Below are positions 38,066 to 47,025 of a DNA stretch of 64,000 bases, piece by piece (within the stretch, counting starts at the first letter, position 1; each line of letters starts with the position of its first letter). Source of the DNA: Rhodohalobacter sp. SW132 (GTDB lineage: Bacteria; Bacteroidota; Rhodothermia; Balneolales; Balneolaceae); contig NZ_QUOK01000001.1 of NCBI RefSeq assembly GCF_003390325.1, forward strand, positions 372,001 to 436,000, given 5' to 3'. Position numbers and translations under genes: made by a program. The notes beneath the pieces are model-generated. The model had not been told where the DNA came from. It did not search any database and was given only the letters and a program-made list of their open reading frames with translations.

Positions 38066-38252
38066 TGTTACTCCTTTTTCATTCAATATTGTTAACTCAT
38101 AAAACAGCAAAGCACAGCGGCTTGACCTGCAAATGTATTTTTAATCTGACTTTTGCAGATACTCACCCTAAAGCTGTTACTACAAGAACCGCTCCAACTG
38201 AATCCTTTTTAGCTGAACCTGCCTGAATTATTTTATTCTGTGTCTGGTCTAT

Positions 38253-38279
38253 TATCGGGAAAGATTAGGAATCCTTAAG
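38253..38279 (-). promoter_or_regulatory. Candidate sigma-28 promoter of the che operon
   Basis: Minus strand TTAA (38279-38276), 15 bases, CCCGATAA (38260-38253); 188 bases before the cheY ATG. Confidence 0.5.
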
Positions 38280-38505
38280 CTTTCGTAACTTTTTTAATGT
38301 ACCTCTAAAGCACCTGTAAAGGCATTTTACCAGTATTATTTGATTAGATTTCAGGCAAAGCAGACAAGACTCATTCAATTTATTGACATCTCCATTACCT
38401 GCTTGATATATCTATTGTATGATTGTAAAATCAGCTTCAATTTCCAGGTGTAAGAAAGTTTTTCCTCTGTTTTGTCATTCAATTCCACTCAATTCAACTT
38501 TTCAG

Positions 38506-38532
38506 TTAATTTGAGGTTTACACTGTCGATAA
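38506..38532 (+). promoter_or_regulatory. Candidate sigma-28 promoter of the unknown 154-aa gene
   Basis: TTAA (38506-38509), 15 bases, GTCGATAA (38525-38532). An exact match to the shared motif, 47 bases before the ATG at 38580. Confidence 0.55.
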
Positions 38533-38579
38533 CCACCGAATAATCATTATCCATATTCACCCACTACTCCACTCTACAG

Positions 38580-39044
38580 ATGTTGAATAGTTTTGTACAA
38601 CCGGCGTCCGTCTCTACCGGCCTTGCAGTTGAAGGTGTACAGCCTGTTCAGGGGTATGCACCATACAATCAGCTTACACGGCTGATGCCCGCGTTCAAGC
38701 TTGCTGAAGATGGTGCAAAACCTGAAGATGAAGAGAAAAAAGAACAGGGCTTTGAGCTGCAGCAGGAGCTGGATGAATATCATGATCAGCAGCCCGAAAT
38801 TTTCAGACTTGCAATCAATGTAAGTTTCAGAGAGATGATTCAATATTTTCTCACACCGGAGCATGACAAAATTCTTGATATCCGCAGCCGGCTCCGAAAC
38901 GAGAGAGGACTATCTAATCTAACGATCTTTTCACCGGTGGGACCTGTCCCCCAGGAGTTTGATTTCATCAGGGAAGAACTTTATGAATTTCAGATGCAGC
39001 TTTTCAAATCTCCAAAAGGCCTGCATTGTCACATTATCCTGTGA
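38580..39044 (+). CDS. Unknown 154-aa protein, likely motility-regulon member
   Basis: Not recognised. Codon use looks like real coding sequence and the opposite-strand frame is poorer. No signal peptide or membrane helix. It begins with a flexible stretch (MLNSFVQPASVSTGLAVEGV), has an acidic helix (about 45-75, EDEEKKEQGFELQQELDEYH) and a C-terminal part that looks folded (IFRLAINVSFREMIQYFLTP, EFDFIREELYEFQMQLFKSP). It is divergent from the che operon and preceded by an exact sigma-28-type motif, which suggests a flagellar or chemotaxis accessory protein. No clear Shine-Dalgarno was seen. Confidence 0.6.
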   Translation: MLNSFVQPASVSTGLAVEGVQPVQGYAPYNQLTRLMPAFKLAEDGAKPEDEEKKEQGFELQQELDEYHDQQPEIFRLAINVSFREMIQYFLTPEHDKILDIRSRLRNERGLSNLTIFSPVGPVPQEFDFIREELYEFQMQLFKSPKGLHCHIIL

Positions 39045-39093
39045 TGATGACCTGAACAGAGCCTTGAATTTTATGGGGACAATAGATGATTTA

Positions 39094-39945
39094 TCAAAAT
39101 GAGTTGTCGCTATGGGTAAAAGGTGCTGTAAGAACAAACTGAGGGGTTTTTCCATCCCGCTTATCCATCAGGATATGCCCATTTACCTGATCCGCAATCT
39201 GAGCACAGATTTTTAAACCCAATAGCAGTGAAGAGCCCTCGTCCATATCTTCCGACAGAAGCACTATATCCCCTTTTTTGAATAGGGATTGAACATGAGT
39301 GTTTGCACACTTTCCACCTTTGTTACGAATAATAAGTGCAAATTCCGAGTCATCTTGCTCCACTTCGATCTCTATAATACTTTCCGGTGATGAAAAAGAA
39401 TCAGCGGACACCACCAGGTTATAAATCAACAGTTTCATCTGAAAGAGTTCAGCTTCAACGTAAACAGGTTTCGCAGAAGGCAGGGTTCTGACCTCAGTAG
39501 CGCAAAGGCCTGCAGCACCCGATACAATCTCTTTAACCTCGTTCACCAGCCAGTTTAGCTCAACAATCGGGCTTTCACTCTCATCAGAAAACTGGTGATC
39601 TTCTTTATAAATATCGTGCAGCTGCTCGAGCATAAACCCAATCTCATTCAACCCGCTGCTGATATGTGAACTGTAGCGATCTAGTTTTTCAGAATCCGGA
39701 ACAGAGGACAGTGAATTTGACAGTAGTTCGAGATACCCCGAAACAGCACTCAAGGGCGACATTATGTTGTGCATGAAGTGACGAACCGTTCGGTTCTGGA
39801 GCTCATGCACAGCTTTCAGGTGTTTATATTTGCGCTTGAGTGATTCATGCTCTCCCTGCTTTGTTATATAGCCTGAATGCTGATTTTGGTACAGAGTTGA
39901 ATCTGAATTGGCGCGCCTTTTTTTGTGCCCGTGCGTACTATCCAT
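39094..39945 (-). CDS. Histidine kinase-like protein with degenerate ATP-binding domain
   Basis: 283 aa, no sensor or membrane region. The DHp helix keeps the His (FMHNIMSPLSAVSGYLELL) and closely resembles that of the FlgS-like kinase at 16683 (HxxxSPxxxxxGYLE). The ATPase domain is damaged: N-box LLIYNLVVSA, G1 box IRNKGGK in place of DxGxG, G2 box SSLLLGLKI in place of GxGLG. So it may bind ATP poorly and act as a phosphotransfer or scaffold partner. It converges with the unknown 154-aa gene. Confidence 0.7.
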   Translation of the reverse strand: MDSTHGHKKRRANSDSTLYQNQHSGYITKQGEHESLKRKYKHLKAVHELQNRTVRHFMHNIMSPLSAVSGYLELLSNSLSSVPDSEKLDRYSSHISSGLNEIGFMLEQLHDIYKEDHQFSDESESPIVELNWLVNEVKEIVSGAAGLCATEVRTLPSAKPVYVEAELFQMKLLIYNLVVSADSFSSPESIIEIEVEQDDSEFALIIRNKGGKCANTHVQSLFKKGDIVLLSEDMDEGSSLLLGLKICAQIADQVNGHILMDKRDGKTPQFVLTAPFTHSDNSF

Positions 39946-40461
39946 CTTATCTCAATAGATGATGATTCGTTTATTAAAATTTTCCGTGTACTGAACTACC
40001 TTTTAAATTAGGTTCAGATATCGGATTGTCTTTATCCATAACAATGATATAAAATTATTCTAATATTAAAAAATTTTAATGTATAATTAAGCTGATATTC
40101 CAGCCAGAATACATTTCGAAATACAGTGCATACATATTTCAAAAACCATCATAATCTGCATTTGCCCGAAAACCGATTGGTAACACGCAGAATCAATTTT
40201 TTGCCAACGCGATTGTATATGCAACTATACTTTCGCATAAACCTTTAATTACAGAGCAGTTCCGCATCCGGAGCTTTATACCAACTGGAAAATCGAGGCT
40301 TAATGAATCTGATATCCATTCATATTGATCTTTATACCACCACTTAACCCTTAAAAACAATAAGAATGTTTTCATACCAAGTCATGGTATTTGTAAAACC
40401 ATATATTAGTTTAGAAACAAACGTTAAAACGGAGTACACCTTATTCTGAAGATTTTTGATT
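39946..40461. other. Gene-free AT-rich region between two divergent kinase genes
   Basis: 516 bases without a credible coding frame. A weak sigma-28-like candidate faces the minus-strand kinase (TCCGATAT at 40025-40018 with TTGT 15 bases upstream). A 17-base palindrome, ATACCAAGTCATGGTAT, is at 40374-40390, about 70 bases before the plus-strand kinase. Confidence 0.5.
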
Positions 40462-42504
40462 ATGAGTGAAAATCCAGGAAAACAAACGGATCAGAGATAC
40501 CAGCTGCTATCCGAACTGGCGCACAAAATATTTATAAGTGAATCTTACCATGATTCACTGCGCCTCGTATTGGAATGGATTGCCGGGCAGATTGATCCGG
40601 AGTTCAGTGAGTGCCGTTCCAAACCGGCTGATGACTCTTCCTGGAACCTTACTGTATCTATTCCCCCACAGGACCAGAACTATGATCCGCCTGAAAACGG
40701 GTTTTCTTCCGGGGCTTCAACCGATTTCTTCAAACCCAGTCTGGATGTTGTTGATGAAGTGTGGGTAGCTGACCTCCCATCAACAGATAACACCGTACTG
40801 CCTAATAAACTTCGTAACAGCAATACATTTACGGCGCTATCATTGCAGCTGGCATTTAGCAATGGACGGTATGATCTGTTCCGGTTTTTCTATTCCGGCA
40901 AAAACAGCTCTTTGAACAAACATGTTTCTCTTTTAAAAAAACTGCTGACGGATCTAAAATCTCTTCTCAAAAAAAAGCATGAACAGCACCTTTTGCACAG
41001 TTCGTTTCAAATGTATCGCCGCTTGTTTGATGAAGACATTAATCCCGGATTTATTGCTGATCCGGATGGCAAGATTGTGAACTGTAATCAGGCGTTTGTA
41101 GATCTTTTCCGATTTAAATCAAAAAAAGCTGCACTGCAGAGTAATTTCAGCGATCGGTTCACAAATTACATGCACCAGGTATTTTTCTGGGAGGCATTGC
41201 ACCGGGGCGAAGAGATCAACAACCACGAAATGCCGGCATCAACGGTAGACGGACAAAACGTGTACCTGATGTTAAAAATCACCTGCCGGTATCATGAAGA
41301 GGATCCCAATGAGCTGAAAGAAGTGATTGGCTATATCCAGGATATCACCAGCCGTAAAGAAGTCGAGGATGCTCTTCGAAAAAGCGAAGAGCGGTATCGC
41401 AGCCTGATAGAAACTACAAACGACTGGATCTGGGAAATCGATGAAAATTTCTGTTTTACGTATACCAGCCTTAAAATCCAGACTATCCTGGGCTATGATA
41501 TCAATAGCGTCCTGGGGGAGTCTATTTTCCAGCTGATGCCCGATTCCCGAAGAAAAAATTCAGAATCGCGGTTTCGCGCCCTGGCCCGAGAACAAAATGA
41601 GTTTGTGAGAGAAGAGCACGCATTTAAAGATGCCTCAGGAAATCTTTTTATTTTTGAAACGAGCGGCATCCCTCTATTTAACAACAGCGGGATTTTCCAG
41701 GGTTATCGCGGTATTGCCAAAGATATCACGGAGCGGAAAAAAACGGAAAAACAGATCGCCCGCCTGAATGATGAACTTGAAAATAAAGTGATTGAGCGGA
41801 CAAAAATGCTGCAGATTGCAAACAAAGAACTGGAGGCTTTTAGTTACTCCGTTTCACACGATCTGCGCGCGCCGCTCCGCAGTATCGATGGGTTCAGCCA
41901 GGCGCTCATCGAAGATTATGGCCATTCCCTTGATGACACGGCAAAAAACTACCTGACCCGCGTTCGCAGTGCTGCTCAGCGAATGTCTACCTTAATCGAC
42001 GACATGATTAAACTGGCTAAAGTGTCACGTACTACCATAGAAAAGAAAAATATCAATTTATCTGAGATTGTAGAATCTATTGGCCGGGGACTTCATGAAA
42101 ATGAGAAGGAGCGCGATGCAGAGTTTGTAATTCAGCCGGGCATTAAAGCAATCGGCGATAAAAACCTGCTTCAGGTTGCTCTCCAGAATTTGATGGAAAA
42201 TGCCTGGAAATTCACTTCAAAAAATGAAGAGACCCGGATTGAGTTTGGCAAAACACAAAGAGAGGGCGAGACTCATTATTTCATAAAAGATAACGGCGCC
42301 GGATTCGACATGAACTATGCCGGAAAACTTTTCACACCCTTTCAGCGGTTACATAAAGAGCGCGAATTTCCCGGTACAGGCATCGGCCTATCAACTGTTC
42401 AGAGAATTGTTCACCGGCATCTTGGAAAAATTTTTGCGGAAGGAGAACCGGGGAGTGGGGCTGTATTCTATTTTACCCTGAACTTAAAACCGGGCCCTGA
42501 TTAA
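40462..42504 (+). CDS. PAS-domain sensor histidine kinase
   Basis: 680 aa from the ATG at 40462 (a TTG at 40456 would add two). Residues 1-180 resemble a degenerate GAF domain; two PAS/PAC units follow (about 185-305, 310-430; GYIQDITSRKEVEDALRKSE and GYRGIAKDITERKKTEKQIA), a coiled coil, then DHp with His466 (SYSVSHDLRAPLRSIDGFSQ) and ATPase domain (NLMENAWKFT, KDNGAGFDM, GTGIGLSTVQRIV). The catalytic half resembles phytochrome-type soluble kinases. The single-receiver gene at 42682 follows on the same strand and is its likely target. Confidence 0.9.
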   Translation: MSENPGKQTDQRYQLLSELAHKIFISESYHDSLRLVLEWIAGQIDPEFSECRSKPADDSSWNLTVSIPPQDQNYDPPENGFSSGASTDFFKPSLDVVDEVWVADLPSTDNTVLPNKLRNSNTFTALSLQLAFSNGRYDLFRFFYSGKNSSLNKHVSLLKKLLTDLKSLLKKKHEQHLLHSSFQMYRRLFDEDINPGFIADPDGKIVNCNQAFVDLFRFKSKKAALQSNFSDRFTNYMHQVFFWEALHRGEEINNHEMPASTVDGQNVYLMLKITCRYHEEDPNELKEVIGYIQDITSRKEVEDALRKSEERYRSLIETTNDWIWEIDENFCFTYTSLKIQTILGYDINSVLGESIFQLMPDSRRKNSESRFRALAREQNEFVREEHAFKDASGNLFIFETSGIPLFNNSGIFQGYRGIAKDITERKKTEKQIARLNDELENKVIERTKMLQIANKELEAFSYSVSHDLRAPLRSIDGFSQALIEDYGHSLDDTAKNYLTRVRSAAQRMSTLIDDMIKLAKVSRTTIEKKNINLSEIVESIGRGLHENEKERDAEFVIQPGIKAIGDKNLLQVALQNLMENAWKFTSKNEETRIEFGKTQREGETHYFIKDNGAGFDMNYAGKLFTPFQRLHKEREFPGTGIGLSTVQRIVHRHLGKIFAEGEPGSGAVFYFTLNLKPGPD

Positions 42505-42681
42505 CAACATGCGCAATTTAAAGCCAGTGTACGTTTTTCCTGCCGGACTTTGATTCGCGGCATCATGGATACAACTTGCCTGTCCGTTACGTTAGAATAG
42601 AAAACTTAATTGTTGTATTTGCCCAACTTAAGTAGCTTATAGAAGAAATTAACTCATGATCAAGACGATTTATCACAACTG

Positions 42682-43131
42682 ATGAAACACGCTGACAGAT
42701 CCATTCTTATTATTGAAGACAATCCCGACGATGGACTGCTAACTATTCGTGCTTTAAAAAAGCTCAACTTCAAGAATATTACACTTGCCGAAACGGGTAG
42801 TGACGCGATGGAATATTTGTATGGCGTTCCCGGCAACAAAAGTCAGAAGAGTTTACCAGCTAAACCGGATTTAATCCTGCTCGACCTGAATTTACCGGTA
42901 ATGGATGGATTTTCACTGTTAAAGAAAATTCGCTCTGACCAAAGCACCCGGTACATCCCGATCATTGTGCTAAGCTCATCCGGAGAAGATTCAGACATTG
43001 AAAAAAGCTACGAACTTGGCGCAAACAGCTATATTCGCAAACCGGTGGATTTTTTGGAATTTGAAAAAGCTGCCCTGTTGATCAGTGAATATTGGCTCAC
43101 ACTGAATGTACCATCCGGCAACGAAAACTGA
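42682..43131 (+). CDS. Rcp1-type single-domain response regulator
   Basis: 149 aa, receiver only (ILIIEDNPDDGLLTIRALKK, LILLDLNLPVMDGFSLLKKI, IIVLSSSGED, NSYIRKPVDFLEF). The NPDD start and the insertion near residue 45-60 are typical of Rcp1-like regulators paired with phytochrome-like or PAS kinases. It lies 177 bases after the PAS kinase. Confidence 0.9.
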   Translation: MKHADRSILIIEDNPDDGLLTIRALKKLNFKNITLAETGSDAMEYLYGVPGNKSQKSLPAKPDLILLDLNLPVMDGFSLLKKIRSDQSTRYIPIIVLSSSGEDSDIEKSYELGANSYIRKPVDFLEFEKAALLISEYWLTLNVPSGNEN

Positions 43132-43149
43132 TATCAAACCTGATAATTT

Positions 43150-43554
43150 TTATCCAAAAAAGGCGAGTGCTATCGCAATAATGGAAATCGAAAGCGCAGC
43201 AACCGACAGTGAAAGAGTAAGTTTATACTTTTGGTCTTCTTTTTCAAGATCCGCCAAAACAGACGCTACCAATGGGAAATTCACACTCATTCCTTCAAAT
43301 TTCAGTGATGTGAAAAAGGTAATCCGTTCACCATTTTCATCGCGATAACTGTATTTTTTGTTGAAGTGATAATAAAGCCGCCCGAAAATCATATCTTCAT
43401 CAACACCTACTTCTTCAGCGACCTCATGAATATCAATCGGTACACGAATTCTGGCGATTCTGTCCGGCTCCTCCGTTGCATACGACCGAAATGTATCCAA
43501 ATATTCGTTGTAGATTACTTTAAGAATTTCAAGATCAGAGGGGATTTTTTTCAT
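43150..43554 (-). CDS. Unknown 134-aa tail-anchored protein, likely motility-regulon member
   Basis: Not recognised. Residues 1-75 look helical with a winged-helix-like segment (PIDIHEVAEEVGVDEDMIFG RLYYHFNKKYSY). The last 22 residues are one hydrophobic helix (LTLSLSVAALSISIIAIALA), so the protein is probably tail-anchored in the inner membrane with its body in the cytoplasm. It has the best E. coli-like sigma-28 motif of the window upstream (43646-43672). Convergent with the response regulator gene, 18 bases away. Confidence 0.6.
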   Translation of the reverse strand: MKKIPSDLEILKVIYNEYLDTFRSYATEEPDRIARIRVPIDIHEVAEEVGVDEDMIFGRLYYHFNKKYSYRDENGERITFFTSLKFEGMSVNFPLVASVLADLEKEDQKYKLTLSLSVAALSISIIAIALAFFG

Positions 43555-43944
43555 TTCTTCAACTATTTGCTTTCACTTGTTATATTCCTCCATAAGGCAG
43601 AACAAAATATTCGCTTGAACAGCACACACGCGTATCTGCAATCAGTTATCGGTTATAAATTGTAAATGTTTAATTTATTATGGGTGAAAATCGGACACCA
43701 GTTCCATTCCCCTCAGTATTTAGAACACGTTGTACATCGTATGATACCATGCACACTTACGCAAAAAGCTCAGAACCCGGAATATTATCTTGGGTTTTTA
43801 TGAAGAAATATTCTTCAGTTATTCCCTGTACTTCGTGCCGTTCGTCTTTAGATTACTTTACAAACCACGTTTATCGCTAAAAATATTTATGGCTGACTCT
43901 GTTAAAAATATCTACAGTATGCATCAACCAACACCTTTCTGCAT
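43555..43944. other. Gene-free region between the tail-anchored and hybrid kinase genes
   Basis: Contains the minus-strand sigma-28-like motif at 43646-43672. A 66-codon frame on the plus strand (43680-43880) is rich in Cys/Ser/Arg without coding character and is not accepted. No promoter for the hybrid kinase was identified. Confidence 0.5.
43646..43672 (-). promoter_or_regulatory. Candidate sigma-28 promoter of the tail-anchored protein gene
   Basis: Minus strand TAAA (43672-43669), 15 bases, ACCGATAA (43653-43646). It matches the enteric FliA consensus TAAA-N15-GCCGATAA in all but one position; 92 bases before the ATG. Confidence 0.5.
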
Positions 43945-46752
43945 ATGAGTGAAGTAAGCAGGATACGAGTGCTGCTTGTTGATGATTCTCCTGACGACAG
44001 AGAGCTTATTCTGATGAATCTGCGACGTGGCGGGTACCAACCCATACCCACTGAAGTAGACACAAAAGAGGCATTTGTTGATGCCTTGGATGCTCATACC
44101 TGGGATCTCATCATTTGTGACTACTCCATGCCGGGATTTGACGGACTTACCGCGCTCAAGATCCTGAAAAATCGAAACCGGGACATTCCATTTATCCTTG
44201 TTTCGGGTGCGATTGGAGAAGAACTGGCCGTTAAAGCGATGAAAGCCGGAGCTCACGACTACCTGATGAAGGACAATTTACAACGGCTGATCCCTGCAGT
44301 TGAACGCGAAATCAATGAAGCCCGCAACCGTAAAAAACAGAAAGAGGCGGAACAGGAACGCGACCGCCTGCTGACAGTGATCCAACACAGCCTGAATGAA
44401 ATTTTTATTTTTGATTCCAAAACACTCCGATTTCGTTACCTCAACGAAACTGCGGCCAACAACCTCGGGTATTCCGAAGATGAATTCTCGAAACTTACCC
44501 CCATCGACATTAGTCCTCAGATTGACAACCGTGCCGATTTCGAAAGAATCATTCAGCCGCTGCGGGACGGCAGAATGGAAAAAGAATTTTTTGTAACCAA
44601 ACATACCCGTAAAGATGGATCCACATATCCAATTGAAATCCACATCCAGCTTATTAAACAGGGGAATGATCCTTTTTTTACCGCAATCGGCTTTGATATG
44701 TCCGACCGGGAAAAAGATGCCCGGAGGATAAAAGAACATAAAGATATCGCCAGGGAAATGGCGCTTCACAGTAAATATAAATCTGAGTTTCTGGCAAATA
44801 TGAGCCATGAACTTCGCACTCCGCTCAACTCTATCACATTGCTGAGCAAACTGCTGATGAAGGCAAAAGATAAAAATCTAACCGCTGATCAATCGAATTT
44901 TGTTGATGTAATTCACCAATCCGGTAACAACCTGCTGGAACTGATAAACGAGGTGCTGGATCTCTCAAAGATTGAGTCCGGCGAAATGGAACTTTCACTG
45001 AGCCGTATCAACCGCCAGAACCTGGTGAGCGACATCCGTAATCTCTTTGCACCCCTGGCTGATGAAAAAAAGCTTGTTTTTGATATTTCAGTAGACAACA
45101 CACTGCCCGACCAAATTACAACTGACCGGATGCGCCTGGAACAGGTTTTAAAAAATCTTCTCTCTAACGCTTTCAAGTTCACGGATGAAGGATCCGTAGC
45201 CCTGCGGGTTTTTTCTCCGGAACCAGGTAATCGAGCAGTGCTCAAACAGGAGATGATTGGATTCAGCGTTTCTGATACCGGTATCGGCATACCAAAAGAA
45301 AAACAGTCGCTGGTTTTCGAAAGTTTTCAGCAAGCGGACGGTTCCACGCAGCGCCGTTACGGCGGAACCGGACTCGGTCTCACAATCTGCCGCCAAATTT
45401 CAGAGCTTCTCGGCGGCTCCATTACGCTCGAAAGTCAGGAAGGTGCCGGCAGTACATTTACACTTTTATTACCGGTTGACAGTACTGAATTTGTTGAAAA
45501 ATCAAGAAGCAGCCTGAAGACAACTTCAGACGGAGAACTTCAGAGGGAGTTAAAGTTATCTCCGGCTCCCGTTAAAGATTCGGAACCGATCACACCAAAA
45601 CAGAAATACTCCGCCAAAATTCTTCTGGCAACGGACAGCAGCCGTCTTCAATCTAAAATTAAGTCCATTGCCGGGACGAAAAACATTGAACTCAGTATCG
45701 TAACCAGCGGCGAGAACATTGCACCTGAGGCAGATCGCTTTCAGCCAGATTTCCTCATCCTTGATCCTTACATCACACACATGAGTGGATGGAGCTTTTC
45801 AAAGATGATATCAAGACGATCTAATATCCCGGTGTGGCTGGCGGAAAATCCCGGAAAAGTTTTGCCACCCATGATTCACAATACGGTTCAGGGTGTTATT
45901 TATGATGCATCCGCGGGGCAGGATCTTCAATCCATGCTGGATACGGATCGCAAGACAGCTGATCCAGCCTGTCAGACACTCTTGCTGGTAGATGACAACG
46001 AAATGCATAACACAGCGCTTCGCGAATTCGCCCTGGAGTTTGTAGATCGATGTATTACCGCAACATCTGCCAGGGAAGCTTACGATGTGCTTGAAAATCA
46101 ATCAATAGATTGTGTTGTACTCGATTTATCACTGCCTGATGCCAGCGGGGCTGATGTTCTTAAAAAACTATCTGATGATGACCATCTCTCCAGAATACCC
46201 GTAATCATCTACTCCGGAAAAAGTCTGTCCGCATCTGAAAAATCTTTCCTTATGGAACACGCATCTGATATCATCCTGAAAAATGTAGGTAGTCATTCCA
46301 GGCTTATGAAGAAGATTGGTGAACTCACCGGGAACAGCCTGCCGGATCATAACCTGTCTGACCCATTTGATTTTTCCAGACTCGCCGGCCGATCCGTTCT
46401 GATTGTTGATGATGATCAGCGCAGTTATTTCTCCCTCTCATCACATTTGAAAGAATACAACATCATCACAGAGCATGCAGAATCAGGCAAAGCTGCGCTT
46501 CAAAAACTGAACAACACCTCTTATCATGCTGTACTGTTGGATGTAATGATGCCGGATATGGATGGTCATGAGCTTTTAAAAGAGATTCGAAGAAACTCCC
46601 GATGGAAAGATCTCCCCATCTTTTCAGTAACAGCCCGGGCCATGCGGGGTGACAGGGAAACCTGCCTGGAATTAGGTGCAACCGATTACATAAGCAAGCC
46701 TGTAGATCCTGACATCATTCTTACTTTGCTTTCTATCTGGATTGCTGAATAG
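43945..46752 (+). CDS. Hybrid sensor histidine kinase with four receiver-type domains
   Basis: 935 aa, soluble. Order: receiver 1 (about 5-125, LIICDYSMPGFDG); PAS (about 135-260); DHp with His288 (NMSHELRTPLNSITLLSKLL); ATPase domain (NLLSNAFKFT, DTGIGIP, GTGLGLTICRQISE); a degenerate receiver (about 550-660, LILDPYITHMSGW); receiver 3 (about 675-790, VVLDLSLPDASG); receiver 4 (about 815-935, VLLDVMMPDMDG, YISKPVDPD). With input and output receivers it can both receive and pass on phosphate. Its first receiver is close to that of the double-receiver protein at 47026. Confidence 0.9.
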   Translation: MSEVSRIRVLLVDDSPDDRELILMNLRRGGYQPIPTEVDTKEAFVDALDAHTWDLIICDYSMPGFDGLTALKILKNRNRDIPFILVSGAIGEELAVKAMKAGAHDYLMKDNLQRLIPAVEREINEARNRKKQKEAEQERDRLLTVIQHSLNEIFIFDSKTLRFRYLNETAANNLGYSEDEFSKLTPIDISPQIDNRADFERIIQPLRDGRMEKEFFVTKHTRKDGSTYPIEIHIQLIKQGNDPFFTAIGFDMSDREKDARRIKEHKDIAREMALHSKYKSEFLANMSHELRTPLNSITLLSKLLMKAKDKNLTADQSNFVDVIHQSGNNLLELINEVLDLSKIESGEMELSLSRINRQNLVSDIRNLFAPLADEKKLVFDISVDNTLPDQITTDRMRLEQVLKNLLSNAFKFTDEGSVALRVFSPEPGNRAVLKQEMIGFSVSDTGIGIPKEKQSLVFESFQQADGSTQRRYGGTGLGLTICRQISELLGGSITLESQEGAGSTFTLLLPVDSTEFVEKSRSSLKTTSDGELQRELKLSPAPVKDSEPITPKQKYSAKILLATDSSRLQSKIKSIAGTKNIELSIVTSGENIAPEADRFQPDFLILDPYITHMSGWSFSKMISRRSNIPVWLAENPGKVLPPMIHNTVQGVIYDASAGQDLQSMLDTDRKTADPACQTLLLVDDNEMHNTALREFALEFVDRCITATSAREAYDVLENQSIDCVVLDLSLPDASGADVLKKLSDDDHLSRIPVIIYSGKSLSASEKSFLMEHASDIILKNVGSHSRLMKKIGELTGNSLPDHNLSDPFDFSRLAGRSVLIVDDDQRSYFSLSSHLKEYNIITEHAESGKAALQKLNNTSYHAVLLDVMMPDMDGHELLKEIRRNSRWKDLPIFSVTARAMRGDRETCLELGATDYISKPVDPDIILTLLSIWIAE

Positions 46753-46902
46753 TAGCAACCCAAGCCCGATAATTGTGCACTACAGCCGTATGTAAGGCAA
46801 TAAATTACAATCTTAGTGCATTCCCGGTAAAAGAACTACCCATCCCCGGCACGGTCAGCCGGACCTGAGAATATTAGAAAGCTTTTCTTTTCGGATTTTA
46901 AT

Positions 46903-46929
46903 TTAACTGCCCATTTTTTGTACCGATAA
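46903..46929 (+). promoter_or_regulatory. Candidate sigma-28 promoter of the double-receiver gene
   Basis: TTAA (46903-46906), 15 bases, ACCGATAA (46922-46929); 97 bases before the ATG at 47026. Confidence 0.5.
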
Positions 46930-47025
46930 CATTTCACACAGACGGCGATTAATCTGCCGAATCAAGAGCTGTAATTTCATGCAGCTTGAGAGTTGACGAA
47001 AACAAAGTGACACAAAGGTTTTTAT

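Larger units (their letters stand above)
38066..38579. other. Gene-free divergent promoter region between cheY and the unknown 154-aa gene
   Basis: 514 bases without a credible coding frame. It carries two sigma-28-like motifs, one facing each way (38253-38279 minus, 38506-38532 plus). A sigma-70-like TTGACA and an AT-rich box near 38382-38412 is a weaker third candidate. Confidence 0.5.

Noticed and set aside
38574-38864. 96-codon minus-strand frame opposite the unknown 154-aa gene
   Set aside because: Overlaps the plus-strand frame almost fully; the plus-strand gene has the promoter motif and better codon character, although this choice is not certain.
43680-43880. 66-codon plus-strand frame before the hybrid kinase
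   Set aside because: Cys/Ser/Thr-rich without coding character and in a leader region.
46765-46772. CCCGATAA after the hybrid kinase
   Set aside because: The -35 position is TGAA (two mismatches) and it follows the stop codon closely; the better motif at 46903-46929 serves the next gene.
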